Positions 43,252 through 51,942 of a stretch of DNA of 64,000 nucleotides are shown here, piece after piece. The stretch is from Halobacillus campisalis. GTDB taxonomy: Bacteria; Bacillota; Bacilli; Bacillales; Halobacillaceae. A model generated the notes under the pieces. The model made no database searches, was not told where the DNA came from, and was given only the letters and a program-made list of their open reading frames with translations. The stretch covers positions 267,711-331,710 of the forward strand of contig NZ_JAPVRC010000004.1 of NCBI RefSeq assembly GCF_030345335.1, given 5' to 3'. Positions within the stretch are counted from its first letter, which is position 1; the number at the start of each line of letters is the position of its first letter. The position numbers and the translations under genes were made by a program.

Positions 43252-44984
43252 TGAGTCATACCGAAGTGCTAACTAAATATATGGTTCATTTTGTTGGTCA
43301 GCTTGCTTCCTCAGGTGTGGAAGATGTCGTCATTTCTCCCGGCTCAAGGTCTACCCCGCTTGCGATGACTTTCAGACAGCGAGATGACATCAATCACTGG
43401 ATAAATTTAGATGAACGATCAGCAGCATTTTTTGCTTTAGGTATCGCCAAGGAGAAACAGAAGCCTGTGGCTCTAGTTTGTACCTCTGGCACTGCAGCTG
43501 CCAACTACTACCCTGCTATTGTAGAGGCTTATTATAGCAGGGTTCCTTTACTTGTATTAACTGCGGATCGTCCTCATGAATTAAGAGACGTAGGTGCGCC
43601 GCAAGCGATAGAGCAAACGGAAATGTACGGTAAGTATGTAAAGTGGTTTCACGATTTGGCGCTTCCTGAAGAATCGCTGCTGTCTTATGTTAAAAAACAA
43701 GCAGCTAGAGCGGTGATGGAAAGTACCTCTGAGCATAATGGACCCGTCCATCTCAATATTCCACTCAGAGAGCCTTTGACCCCGGATTTTTCTCTGCCTG
43801 AACTCTGGAGTCATGAGCAAGAGCCTATTCCAGAAATAATGGCAGGATTAACAACGCTTTCAAAAGACAACGTAAAAGTGTTCAAAGAACTTTTACTCAG
43901 TGATCGCAATGGTTTAATTGTGTGCGGCCCCCAAACCAATCCTGATTTGGCAGAAGCGATTACAGAGCTTGCCTCGAAAGTGGGCATTCCTGTCCTGGCT
44001 GACCCTTTATCGCAATTGAGGGCAGGGGACCACGATAAAAGAAACGTTGTCGAAAGTTATGACGCTTTGCTGAAATCAGATCCGTTAAAAAGAAAGCTTC
44101 AGCCTGACTATATTATCCGGTTTGGGGCAATGCCTGTCTCCAAAGCTTACTTACAATGGATTCAAAGCTATGGAAATACAGTCGAGCATTTTATTGTAGA
44201 AGAGCATTCTAGTTATCGGGAACCTTCTGGAGTGGCTGCGCAATTCGTCTGGTGTCATCCTTTGAGTTTTTGTAAACAGGTTTCCGCTGAAATTTCTGAA
44301 GGAAGCACAGAAGATAACTGGCTTGATTTGTGGCGGAAAATGAATATTGAAGCAAAAGAACACATGCTCGCAGCTCCTGATGAACGATTGAATGAGGGAC
44401 ATGCAGTAGCTTATTTATCTGATGCGATCCCTGACGATTCTGTTTTGTTTGTTGGAAATAGTATGCCGATAAGGGATGTAGACAGCTTTTTTGTTTCTAC
44501 CCCAAAAAAAGTGACGATTATGGCAAACCGTGGGGCAAATGGTATTGATGGAGTAATTTCAACTGCTCTAGGTATCGCAGCGACCGGTCGCAAAACGACG
44601 CTGTTGCTTGGGGATGTCTCCTTTTTCCATGATTTGAACGGACTGCTGATTGCAAAGCAGCGAAGCTTGAACCTCACGATTGTTGTTATTAACAATGATG
44701 GCGGAGGGATTTTCTCTTACCTTCCACAAGCTGAGAAAAGTGAACATTTCGAAGAGTTGTTCGGCACTCCTTTAGGAATTGACTTTAAAGGGGTTACCGA
44801 AATGTACGGCGCATCCCACAAGCGTGTTACAGACTGGGATACGTATAAACTGTCGTTATCAGACAGCTATAAAGAAGAGGGCCTCTCAATCATCGAGTTT
44901 CTCACAAATAGAGAAGACCATGTAGCTTTCCACAAGCAAAAATGGAATCAAATCGCTGAAGCGGTATTAAGCTGGGAGGAGTAA
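43251..44984 (+). CDS. menD: 2-succinyl-5-enolpyruvyl-6-hydroxy-3-cyclohexene-1-carboxylate synthase MenD
   Basis: A 577-residue ThDP-dependent enzyme that adds 2-oxoglutarate-derived succinic semialdehyde to isochorismate. The ThDP motif is GDVSFFHDLNGLLIAKQRSLNLTIVVINNDGGG near residue 445. The catalytic Glu-containing strand is VISPGSRSTPLAM and LDERSAAFFALG, and CTSGTAAANYYPAI is the family block. It is coupled with menF through TGATG and followed 3 bases later by menH. The length is typical. Confidence 0.96.
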   Translation: MSHTEVLTKYMVHFVGQLASSGVEDVVISPGSRSTPLAMTFRQRDDINHWINLDERSAAFFALGIAKEKQKPVALVCTSGTAAANYYPAIVEAYYSRVPLLVLTADRPHELRDVGAPQAIEQTEMYGKYVKWFHDLALPEESLLSYVKKQAARAVMESTSEHNGPVHLNIPLREPLTPDFSLPELWSHEQEPIPEIMAGLTTLSKDNVKVFKELLLSDRNGLIVCGPQTNPDLAEAITELASKVGIPVLADPLSQLRAGDHDKRNVVESYDALLKSDPLKRKLQPDYIIRFGAMPVSKAYLQWIQSYGNTVEHFIVEEHSSYREPSGVAAQFVWCHPLSFCKQVSAEISEGSTEDNWLDLWRKMNIEAKEHMLAAPDERLNEGHAVAYLSDAIPDDSVLFVGNSMPIRDVDSFFVSTPKKVTIMANRGANGIDGVISTALGIAATGRKTTLLLGDVSFFHDLNGLLIAKQRSLNLTIVVINNDGGGIFSYLPQAEKSEHFEELFGTPLGIDFKGVTEMYGASHKRVTDWDTYKLSLSDSYKEEGLSIIEFLTNREDHVAFHKQKWNQIAEAVLSWEE

Positions 44985-44987
44985 TTC

Positions 44988-45782
44988 ATGTATGTAAAAG
45001 CGGGTCGACGAAGCTATTGGATTGAGGATGACGGAAAAGGGACCCCTTTGCTTTTCCTGCATGGATTTACGGGTACAGGAAAAACTTTTGATTCCACAAT
45101 CAAGCTTTTTCCGGATTCTCTGCGAACTATTACTATAGATATGCCTGGTCACGGCAAAACAGGAGAAATAGGGCCTGTTACGATGGAACAATTCTCAAAA
45201 GATTTAGCTCTACTATTAGATGAACTGAAACTATCTAAAGTTCATTTATTAGGATATTCTATGGGAGGGCGTGCCGCATTGACGTTTGCTATGCTCTATC
45301 CGGATTATATCGAAACAGTGATATTAGAGAGTGCTTCGCCTGGTCTTCAAACCACTGAACAACAGCTGGCGAGACAGGCGAAGGACCAAACTTTTATAGA
45401 CCAGCTCCAGAAAAAGGGTGTCGAATCGTTCGTGGAGGACTGGGAGCAGCTGCCTCTATTTAAAACCCAGCAAAACCTTTCTCAAACATCGCGGCAGTTA
45501 ATCAAAGAGGAGCGGTTAAGTCATACAGCTCAAGGACTCTCACAATCATTAAAGGGAATGGGTACTGGTCAGCAGCCTTCGTGGTGGTCCAGGCTTACCG
45601 AACTCGAAAAGCGCATACTACTTATAACAGGTAGTAAAGACGAAAAGTTTGTAGAGCTTAATAAGGAAATGGATGCTCTTCTACCATACTCGACTTATAT
45701 AGAGGTTAAAGGAGCCGGGCATACCGTGCACATGGAAGAACCAAAGGTTTTTGCTAAAATCGTAGAAGAATTCGTGATATAA
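44988..45782 (+). CDS. menH: SHCHC synthase MenH-like alpha/beta hydrolase
   Basis: A 264-residue alpha/beta hydrolase that eliminates pyruvate from SEPHCHC to give SHCHC. The oxyanion loop is FLHGFTGTGKTF, the nucleophile Ser is in LLGYSMGGRAAL near residue 85 and the catalytic His in KGAGHTVHMEEP near the C terminus. It matches YtxM of B. subtilis in size and place. The start is 3 bases after the menD stop, with SD GGGAGGAG in the last menD codons. Confidence 0.93.
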   Translation: MYVKAGRRSYWIEDDGKGTPLLFLHGFTGTGKTFDSTIKLFPDSLRTITIDMPGHGKTGEIGPVTMEQFSKDLALLLDELKLSKVHLLGYSMGGRAALTFAMLYPDYIETVILESASPGLQTTEQQLARQAKDQTFIDQLQKKGVESFVEDWEQLPLFKTQQNLSQTSRQLIKEERLSHTAQGLSQSLKGMGTGQQPSWWSRLTELEKRILLITGSKDEKFVELNKEMDALLPYSTYIEVKGAGHTVHMEEPKVFAKIVEEFVI

Positions 45783-45841
45783 TGATAACTGCATAAAGCG
45801 GAACATTCCGTTTAACAGCTTTATTTAAGGAGGATTTTGTA

Positions 45842-46660
45842 ATGAGCTATAATTGGGTTTCAGAACGTGAATACGATGATATCCTTTATGAAACTTTTGA
45901 AGGTATCGCGAAAATAACGATCAATCGTCCGGAAGTGCGAAATGCTTTCCGTCCGAAAACAGTACAAGAACTTATAGATGCATTCGCATATGCACGTGAT
46001 GACTCCAAAATCGGAGTGATTGTCCTGGCTGGAGCTGGGGATGATGCTTTTTGTTCCGGTGGAGATCAGAGTGTGAGAGGCCATGGCGGTTACGTAGGGG
46101 ATGACCGAATTCCACGGTTGAATGTACTTGATTTACAACGTCTTATCCGTGTAATTCCTAAGCCTGTCGTTGCAATGGTATCTGGTTACGCGATTGGAGG
46201 AGGTCATGTACTACATATCGTTTGCGATTTAACCATTGCAGCAGATAATGCAATATTCGGTCAAACTGGACCAAAAGTAGGCAGTTTCGATGCTGGGTAC
46301 GGTGCAGGATACCTTGCTCGTATCGTAGGCCACAAGAAGGCTAGAGAGATATGGTATCTTTGTCGTCAATATAGTGCCAAAGAGGCTCAAGATATGGGGT
46401 TAGTCAATACTGTTGTTCCTCTTGATCAGCTTGAAGATGAGATGGTGCAGTGGGGAAGAGAAATGCTCGAAAAATCTCCGACAGCTCTGCGTTTCTTAAA
46501 GGCTTCTTTCAATGCGGATACAGATGGTCTTGCAGGTTTGCAGCAAATGGGTGGCGATGCCACATTGCTTTATTATACAACTGATGAAGCTAAAGAAGGA
46601 CGCGATTCATTTAAAGAAAAACGCAAACCAGACTTCGATCAGTTCCCTCGTTTTCCTTAA
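45842..46660 (+). CDS. menB: 1,4-dihydroxy-2-naphthoyl-CoA synthase MenB
   Basis: A 272-residue crotonase-superfamily enzyme that closes the second ring of OSB-CoA to form DHNA-CoA. It carries [74 protein letters not shown] and [16 protein letters not shown]. The SGGDQ-type loop and the late Tyr are typical of MenB. SD AAGGAGG is 8 bases before the ATG. Confidence 0.96.
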   Translation: MSYNWVSEREYDDILYETFEGIAKITINRPEVRNAFRPKTVQELIDAFAYARDDSKIGVIVLAGAGDDAFCSGGDQSVRGHGGYVGDDRIPRLNVLDLQRLIRVIPKPVVAMVSGYAIGGGHVLHIVCDLTIAADNAIFGQTGPKVGSFDAGYGAGYLARIVGHKKAREIWYLCRQYSAKEAQDMGLVNTVVPLDQLEDEMVQWGREMLEKSPTALRFLKASFNADTDGLAGLQQMGGDATLLYYTTDEAKEGRDSFKEKRKPDFDQFPRFP

Positions 46661-46680
46661 TAGGCAGAAACGATGTATAA

Positions 46681-46718
46681 AGAGCTTTCCTGCTTAAGCA
46701 GGGAAGTTCTTTTTATTT
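46681..46718 (+). terminator. Hairpin between menB and menE
   Basis: GAGCTTTCCTGCTT pairs with AAGCAGGGAAGTTC and is followed by TTTTTATTTG. It looks like an intrinsic (possibly partial) terminator inside the men gene order. Confidence 0.7.
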
Positions 46719-46781
46719 GTGGTTTCTTAACAAATTTGGAGAACCTATTCTGCTTAAAGAAGGGAATTCCCCTGACGAATT

Positions 46782-46876
46782 ACATCAACAGGATGTGATC
46801 TCTTAATTAAGCGTTGGTCGTTGGAAACCAAACTGGAATGGGAGCCGTCCCAGTGGATAAACTAAAGCCGAAAGGC
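46782..46876 (+). promoter_or_regulatory. Unassigned structured leader of menE
   Basis: Four short hairpins follow one another before the menE SD: ACATC/GATGT (46783-46796), TTGGT/ACCAA (46814-46831), TGGGA-gccg-TCCCA (46839-46852) and GCC-gaaa-GGC (46867-46876). No known riboswitch consensus was recognised. The frame of menE is open through part of it, but the SD and family length favour the start at 46895. Confidence 0.35.
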
Positions 46877-46894
46877 GAAACCGGAGGTCGTAGT

Positions 46895-48370
46895 ATGACA
46901 GAAATACCACATTGGCTGGATAAACAAGCACAACTGCACCCGAATGCGCATGCCATTGAATCGCCAGATGAAGTACTTACATTTCGGCAATTGCAAGAAC
47001 TTAGCCAGCAGATAGCTGGCGGCTTGTATAAACTAGGCGTTCAAGAAGGAGATCATATTGCGATTCTTTCTGGCAATCATATAAATTTTGCAGCTTTTAT
47101 TCACGCAGCGAGCTATATCGGTGCAATTGTCGTGTGTTTAAATACTCGTTTGACTGAAAAGGAACTTCAATTTCAGCTGCGAGATGCAAAGGTTTCTCAA
47201 TGCTTTGCGGATAATGATAATTACATGAAAGGTGCGAGAGCACTTAAAGAAATGTCTGATGCCATTTCTATCACTAACGTTGATGAAATCCCCAGGGTGG
47301 AAAAAGAGACGTATGAACAATTCAAAGAGTTCATTGATATGGATGAAATATTTACGATGATGTATACATCGGGGACGACAGGGAATCCAAAAGCGGTCAT
47401 GCATACTTACGGCAATCACTGGTTCAGCGCTGTAGCTTCATCCTTGAATTTAGGTTTGGATACTAATGATAAATGGCTTGCATGTCTGCCACTTTTCCAT
47501 GTTGGTGGTTTTTCTCTATTAATTAAAAATGTCGTCTATGGCATGCCGATTGTTCTCCTTGAACGTTTTGACCTGCATCTCGTGCACAAACAAATAAAAA
47601 ACAATCAGGTGACTCTTATATCCATAGTTACTGTAATGCTTCAGCGTATGTTGAAGGAAAAACCATTAAACTATCCCTCTTCTTTCAGAGGTGCTTTACT
47701 TGGCGGCGGTCCTGTACCCAAAACATTATTACACGAAGCAGACAGCGAGAACTTACCTGTCTTCCAATCCTACGGTTTAACAGAGACAAGTTCTCAAATA
47801 GCCACACTCAGCCCGTCTGATTCATTTCGAAAATTAGGTTCTGCGGGTAAAGCGCTGGGACCTGCTACTTTAAAGGTCTTTAAAGATGGAACGCCTGCTC
47901 CACCAAATGTAGTAGGGGAGATTCACGTTAAAGGTCCAATGGTAGCAAAAGGATACTTCGGTCACCCATCAGTAAATGACGATTATTTTGCCACAGGAGA
48001 TCTGGGTTATCTAGATGAGGAAGGTTTTTTGTTCGTAGTGGATCGAGTGAAGGATATGTTGATTTCTGGAGGAGAGAATGTATATCCAGCTGAAATAGAA
48101 AGCGTGCTTACACAAATAAAAGGGGTACAAGAAGCAGGAGTGACTGGAACCGCTCATAAGGAATGGGGAGAAGTGCCGATAGCTTTTATTGTTAAGTCTA
48201 ATCTAGATGAGGTTACTAAAGAACAGGTAACTGCCTTCTGTCAAAACAGGCTGGCTTCTTTCAAAGTACCTCATACCATCCATTTTGTCTCAGAACTGCC
48301 CAGAAATGCTTCAAATAAATTGGTAAGAAGAAAGTTAAAGGATTTGATTGATGGAGGTGGGTATGAGTGA
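46895..48370 (+). CDS. menE: O-succinylbenzoate-CoA ligase MenE
   Basis: A 491-residue acyl-adenylate ligase that activates OSB to OSB-CoA. The AMP-binding loop is MMYTSGTTGNPKAVMHTYGNH near residue 155. QSYGLTETSSQIATLSP, YFATGDLGYLDEEGFLFVVDR and SGGENVYPAEIESVL are the other core motifs, and the catalytic Lys is in NASNKLVRRKL at the end. The ATG at 46895 has SD CCGGAGG; a longer frame from 46814 would add 27 residues. Its stop overlaps menC by 4 bases (GTGA). Confidence 0.95.
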   Translation: MTEIPHWLDKQAQLHPNAHAIESPDEVLTFRQLQELSQQIAGGLYKLGVQEGDHIAILSGNHINFAAFIHAASYIGAIVVCLNTRLTEKELQFQLRDAKVSQCFADNDNYMKGARALKEMSDAISITNVDEIPRVEKETYEQFKEFIDMDEIFTMMYTSGTTGNPKAVMHTYGNHWFSAVASSLNLGLDTNDKWLACLPLFHVGGFSLLIKNVVYGMPIVLLERFDLHLVHKQIKNNQVTLISIVTVMLQRMLKEKPLNYPSSFRGALLGGGPVPKTLLHEADSENLPVFQSYGLTETSSQIATLSPSDSFRKLGSAGKALGPATLKVFKDGTPAPPNVVGEIHVKGPMVAKGYFGHPSVNDDYFATGDLGYLDEEGFLFVVDRVKDMLISGGENVYPAEIESVLTQIKGVQEAGVTGTAHKEWGEVPIAFIVKSNLDEVTKEQVTAFCQNRLASFKVPHTIHFVSELPRNASNKLVRRKLKDLIDGGGYE

Positions 48371-49470
48371 GAATAAAGAAAATAAGACTTAAGCGGATCG
48401 CTCTGTCTCTGAAAACTCCTTTTAAAACCCACCAAGCTGAGATTGTGAAGCGCCCGGCTATCATTGTAGAAATAGAAGACGCGGAAGGAAAGATCGGGTA
48501 CGGTGAAATAACTGCATTTCCTTCCCCTTTTTACACAGCGGAGACAACTGACACAGCCTGGCACATCGTCGTGGATATACTGATACCATCAATTGAATTT
48601 AAAGAAATCCACCACCCTAATGATTTTCATGAACAAGCTTCCTCTTTTCAAGGCAACCAGATGGCGAAGGCCGGGTTAGAAGGGGCCTTGTGGGACTTGT
48701 GCGCTAAACAGCAAGGGGTAGGACTTGCTAAGCTTATAGGAGGCACTAAAGAAGCTGTCAAAGCCGGAGCGGTAATTAGTCTTTCGGAGCGGATGAAAGA
48801 AGAAATCGGTAATCTTTTGTCCCAAGGATATGAAAGATTTAAACTGAAGGTCGAAAAAGGGAAAGAAGAGGAATCGATTGCAGCAGTACGGAGTCTTTAC
48901 CCCGACCTTCCACTAATGATCGATGCAAATGGAATGTATCAGGCCAGAGATCTCACTAGAGTAGCAGCCTTTGATGAGTTTGGTCTATTGATGATTGAAC
49001 AGCCTTTTAGAGCTGGTGATTTTTATTTACATCGAACCCTCCAAGAAAAAATGGAGACGCCAATTTGTTTGGATGAATCTGTGGAAAGTTTTGAAGATGC
49101 AGAGCAAGCTATTGAGTTAGGCAGCTGCCGTATGATGAACATTAAGATTAGTCGAGTGGGAGGATTGACTGAGGCATTAAAAATTCACGACCTTTGTGTT
49201 GAGCATCATATTCCAGTTTGGTGCGGTGGTATGATAGAAACTGGAATATCTAAAGCTCATAATATCGCTTTAGCATCCCTTCCTAACTTCACTTTGCCGG
49301 GAGACCTTTCGGGTTCCACCAGGTATTTTGAAAAGGATATTATTAAACCATTCATAGAAGTGGACCGTGGGGAAATCAGTGTTTCTGATGAAAACGGAAT
49401 CGGGTATGAAATAGACAAAGAATTTCTAAAGCAAGTTACGGAAGAGGCATACGAATATATTCTTGAGTGA
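48367..49470 (+). CDS. menC: o-Succinylbenzoate synthase MenC
   Basis: A 367-residue enolase-superfamily enzyme that dehydrates SHCHC to OSB. The catalytic Lys pair is in RFKLKVEKG (K-x-K), metal ligands are in MIDANGMY, MIEQPF and CLDESVESF, and the other Lys is in MNIKISRVGG. The GTG start overlaps the menE stop, and the SD GATGGAGG is in the last menE codons. The product belongs to the MenC2/Bacillus NSAR-OSBS family, so side activity as N-succinylamino-acid racemase is possible. Confidence 0.94.
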   Translation: MRIKKIRLKRIALSLKTPFKTHQAEIVKRPAIIVEIEDAEGKIGYGEITAFPSPFYTAETTDTAWHIVVDILIPSIEFKEIHHPNDFHEQASSFQGNQMAKAGLEGALWDLCAKQQGVGLAKLIGGTKEAVKAGAVISLSERMKEEIGNLLSQGYERFKLKVEKGKEEESIAAVRSLYPDLPLMIDANGMYQARDLTRVAAFDEFGLLMIEQPFRAGDFYLHRTLQEKMETPICLDESVESFEDAEQAIELGSCRMMNIKISRVGGLTEALKIHDLCVEHHIPVWCGGMIETGISKAHNIALASLPNFTLPGDLSGSTRYFEKDIIKPFIEVDRGEISVSDENGIGYEIDKEFLKQVTEEAYEYILE

Positions 49471-49525
49471 AGCTTGAAAGTTTTACTCAGGTAGGTGAAA
49501 TATTTTCAAAATGAGGAGAAGTGCC

Positions 49526-50278
49526 ATGAGTTTTATTAAAAGATCGGAAGAGGAATTTTTGCATCAGCACTTCCGTTATTATATGGATTTAGACAGAGAA
49601 ATCATCGAGGTAATCCAGGGAAAAGACCTTCAAACGGTTGACGGAGTGCAACAAACACTCGATCAAATGCATGCATTCATGGGTTCGGAATTTATGTTAA
49701 CTACGGCTTCCATCCTTTCGAAACGCTACGGCTATTATATCGCGACCGTACCTTTGGCGCTTATGACAATTTTTAATAAATTCCCTGACATGAGACTTTC
49801 CAATATAGAGCTTGTTCGGATAGATGAAGACAAAAAGTGGCTCCCTCAATTTAATTTGCTTTCTAAAGAAGTTAGTGAACCTGCCAATCAAACAAGGGAA
49901 GAATGGATGAATACTGAACTTGAAAAATTATTCAATCATCACGTAAGGCCGTTATTTTTAAAAATTAATCAATTAACCCGGTTGTCCATGGATGTAATGT
50001 GGGAAAATACAGCAATTTATATTTTTTGGTTGTATGAGCGGCAGTTTTATGAGTGGTATGATGATGGAGTCGCATCAGGTATGAAGAGAGATTTTTATTA
50101 CGTTGTCAGAGACTTGCCTGGAGAAGTGTTTGGAATGAAATCCAATCCGTTTACGTACTTTCTTGACCAGCCCATACTTTCTACAGGGGCCAGAGAAAGA
50201 AAATGCTGCTGCTTATCTTATAAGAAGAATAAAGACAGCACGTACTGTAAAGTGTGCCCACATTTGAGTCGACATTGA
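49526..50278 (+). CDS. FhuF/IucA-C-like ferric reductase domain protein
   Basis: A 250-residue cytoplasmic protein ending in a Cys cluster, RKCCCLSYKKNKDSTYCKVCPHLSRH. This is close to the CC-x10-C-x2-C pattern that binds the 2Fe-2S cluster in FhuF-type siderophore-iron reductases, here with 11 residues between. The preceding region (MDVMWENTAIYIFWLYE) also fits the FhuF/IucA-C fold. It probably reduces ferric siderophores. The ATG at 49526 follows GAGGAG. No siderophore gene is adjacent. Whether the gene belongs to the men transcript is open, as it starts 56 bases after menC. Confidence 0.85.
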   Translation: MSFIKRSEEEFLHQHFRYYMDLDREIIEVIQGKDLQTVDGVQQTLDQMHAFMGSEFMLTTASILSKRYGYYIATVPLALMTIFNKFPDMRLSNIELVRIDEDKKWLPQFNLLSKEVSEPANQTREEWMNTELEKLFNHHVRPLFLKINQLTRLSMDVMWENTAIYIFWLYERQFYEWYDDGVASGMKRDFYYVVRDLPGEVFGMKSNPFTYFLDQPILSTGARERKCCCLSYKKNKDSTYCKVCPHLSRH

Positions 50279-50280
50279 TT

Positions 50281-50675
50281 TTTTATTAAAGTAAACTCAC
50301 TTAATTTGAAAACTGAATTTCGAAATGTTTTGAGGGTTTTCGTTAATAAAAGAATCGAGCTGGAAGGTACGGGAAATCACTCGCTTTCCATGATACGGTG
50401 TGCTTCCTCGGGCTAAGGGCCTTTGCGATCTCACCATGTACTGTCATCCCGTCTCTTACACATAAATTAGTGTAGAGCCGTAAACCTGTTCATAAACCTT
50501 ATGGGGGACTATCCAGCTCGAGCGCTTAGCGGCTGAGATGAGCCTTCCTTCACTTCTGTACGATACGTCAACACCGAATCATTCCGTACTTCGTGTTTCC
50601 TTTATCTCCGACAGCTCACGCCGCATTATCATTTAATAACTCTTATGAAAAACAACGACAACGTTTGCCATAGGC
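50281..50675 (+). repeat. Palindromic intergenic repeat (copy G) with second module
   Basis: Ends at an inverted end resembling GGC(A)AACGTTG on the minus strand. The left arm region GGAAGGTACGGGAAATCACTCGC and the core TTTCCATG...GTGTGCTTCCTCGGGC...GATCTCACC are present, but the right arm is missing. From 50488 to 50625 it carries the reverse-oriented module shared with copy F (CTATCCAGCTC, CTTCACTTCTGTACGATA, CTTTATCTCCGACAGCTCA). The 470-base gap holds no gene before 50748. Confidence 0.78.
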
Positions 50676-50701
50676 TTTTGTTAAAAGAATGATTTTTTCA
50701 T

Positions 50702-50744
50702 AAAACCCTCCACAAATGTTCAAAATAAGCAGAAGGAGGGTTTT
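50702..50744 (+). promoter_or_regulatory. Inverted repeat that covers a Shine-Dalgarno sequence
   Basis: AAAACCCTCC (50702-50711) and GGAGGGTTTT (50735-50744) are perfectly complementary over 10 bases. The right arm contains the SD of the gene at 50748, so folding would hide it. Confidence 0.6.
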
Positions 50745-50747
50745 GTT

Positions 50748-51086
50748 ATGGAAAAGAAACCGTATTACGTTAACATAGGGACAAGAGAAATCTCAATCAA
50801 TCATGACGGCAATAACGATGATTTCATTATTAATGCAGATGACGAAGATCTACTTTTGCTTAGAGAAGTGTTTGACGAAATGTATGACTCAGATACAAGG
50901 GCTTTTTTTAGGGCGCATGTACCCTTTGACCCTTATCACCATGATATGTCTAACGACGAATTCGACGAAGGGATGAAATCTGCGTTCCGGATGATCTATG
51001 ATCTTGGAGATGACCAGACGAGAAAGCATATCCGTTCGATGGGGGTACTTGAAGACTTATCGAGTGACGAAGAACCGCTTCCCTAA
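50748..51086 (+). CDS. Conserved acidic protein of unknown function
   Basis: A 112-residue soluble, highly acidic protein without Cys or membrane segments. The stretch YYVNIGTREISINHDGNNDDFIINADDEDLLLLREVFDEMYDSD is followed by FFRAHVPFDPYHHDMSNDEFDEG; a histidine pair next to acidic residues is visible. I do not recognise a family. It may be Bacillaceae-specific. SD AAGGAGGG lies 7 bases upstream but within an inverted repeat. The C terminus overlaps a terminator hairpin. Confidence 0.7.
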   Translation: MEKKPYYVNIGTREISINHDGNNDDFIINADDEDLLLLREVFDEMYDSDTRAFFRAHVPFDPYHHDMSNDEFDEGMKSAFRMIYDLGDDQTRKHIRSMGVLEDLSSDEEPLP

Positions 51087-51103
51087 TAGGAAAGCGGTTT
51101 TTG
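51072..51103 (+). terminator. Rho-independent terminator
   Basis: AACCGCTT-CC pairs with GG-AAAGCGGTT, followed by TTTT; it overlaps the stop of the preceding gene. Confidence 0.8.
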
Positions 51104-51397
51104 TAAGACAAGGCATGATAGACGCGCGGCTGGATCACAGATATCTTTGGATACCTCCGCGCTCTGTCCATCCAAATATAAAAAACTGAATAATCATGTG
51201 TGCTTTTTTTCTGCCTTTATGTAAGACTGTAAAAAAATTTCATCAGAAAGTAAAAACAACAATATTTTCGTTGTGAAGGCTCAAAGAGTGAAATACAATG
51301 GAATAAACGATATAGTTTTTATTAACTGTAGCTTATGATACGATTTAATACAGAAGTTAAAATTACATAAACAAGTACTAAAGGCAGATGATCTATT

Positions 51398-51868
51398 GTG
51401 GAAACTTTTTATGATTACTATCGAAATCTAGTGAAACTATCTTTTGATGACTATCCTTTTTCAGAGGACCCCAAGCATGTGTGGGTTATTTGCCGTTACA
51501 AAAATCAATGGCTGCTGACTAAACATAAAGACCGAGGTATTGAATTTCCTGGAGGCAAAGTGGAACCCGGAGAAATAGCTGATCAAGCAGCTGTACGAGA
51601 GGTGTATGAAGAAACAGGCGCAAAAGTCGATGAATTGAAGTACATCGGCCAATACTACGTTGCAGGGAAAGGCGGTTCGATAATAAAGAACGTTTATTAC
51701 GCAACGATTTCGTCGTTAATTCAACAAGAGCATTATTTTGAAACCGACGGACCTGTTTTACTTAATGAATTGCCTAAACGAATCCGCAGTAACCCCAGGT
51801 ATAGTTTCATGATGAAGGATCAAGTTCTCCCCAAGTGTATGGAGAGAATTTTAAATAAATACTTATAA
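51398..51868 (+). CDS. ytkD: Nudix hydrolase YtkD (8-oxo-dGTP/NTP pyrophosphatase)
   Basis: A 156-residue Nudix enzyme. The Nudix box is GGKVEPGEIADQAAVREVYEETGA near residues 54-77, with the REVYEE core and both glutamates. YtkD cleans the nucleotide pool by hydrolysing 8-oxo-dGTP and possibly other NTPs. The start is GTG at 51398, with a weak SD. The 310-base gap upstream (51087-51397) has a GC-rich hairpin but no gene. A terminator follows. Confidence 0.88.
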   Translation: METFYDYYRNLVKLSFDDYPFSEDPKHVWVICRYKNQWLLTKHKDRGIEFPGGKVEPGEIADQAAVREVYEETGAKVDELKYIGQYYVAGKGGSIIKNVYYATISSLIQQEHYFETDGPVLLNELPKRIRSNPRYSFMMKDQVLPKCMERILNKYL

Positions 51869-51878
51869 TATCAAAAGT

Positions 51879-51911
51879 AAAAGACCGTGCTGAATCAGCA
51901 CGGTCTTTTTA
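51879..51911 (+). terminator. Terminator between ytkD and pckA
   Basis: AAAAGACCGTGCTGA pairs with TCAGCACGGTCTTTTT. It lies between convergent genes. Confidence 0.88.
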
Positions 51912-51942
51912 AATGTTTAGGAGATAAGGAGACGTTGTTACA

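Noticed and set aside
46782..46876. Known riboswitch (THF, preQ1, c-di-GMP, ZTP, Mn) before menE
   Set aside because: None of the conserved blocks of these classes could be found.
46814..46894. 27-residue extension of MenE
   Set aside because: It covers hairpins and lacks an SD; the known family start fits 46895.
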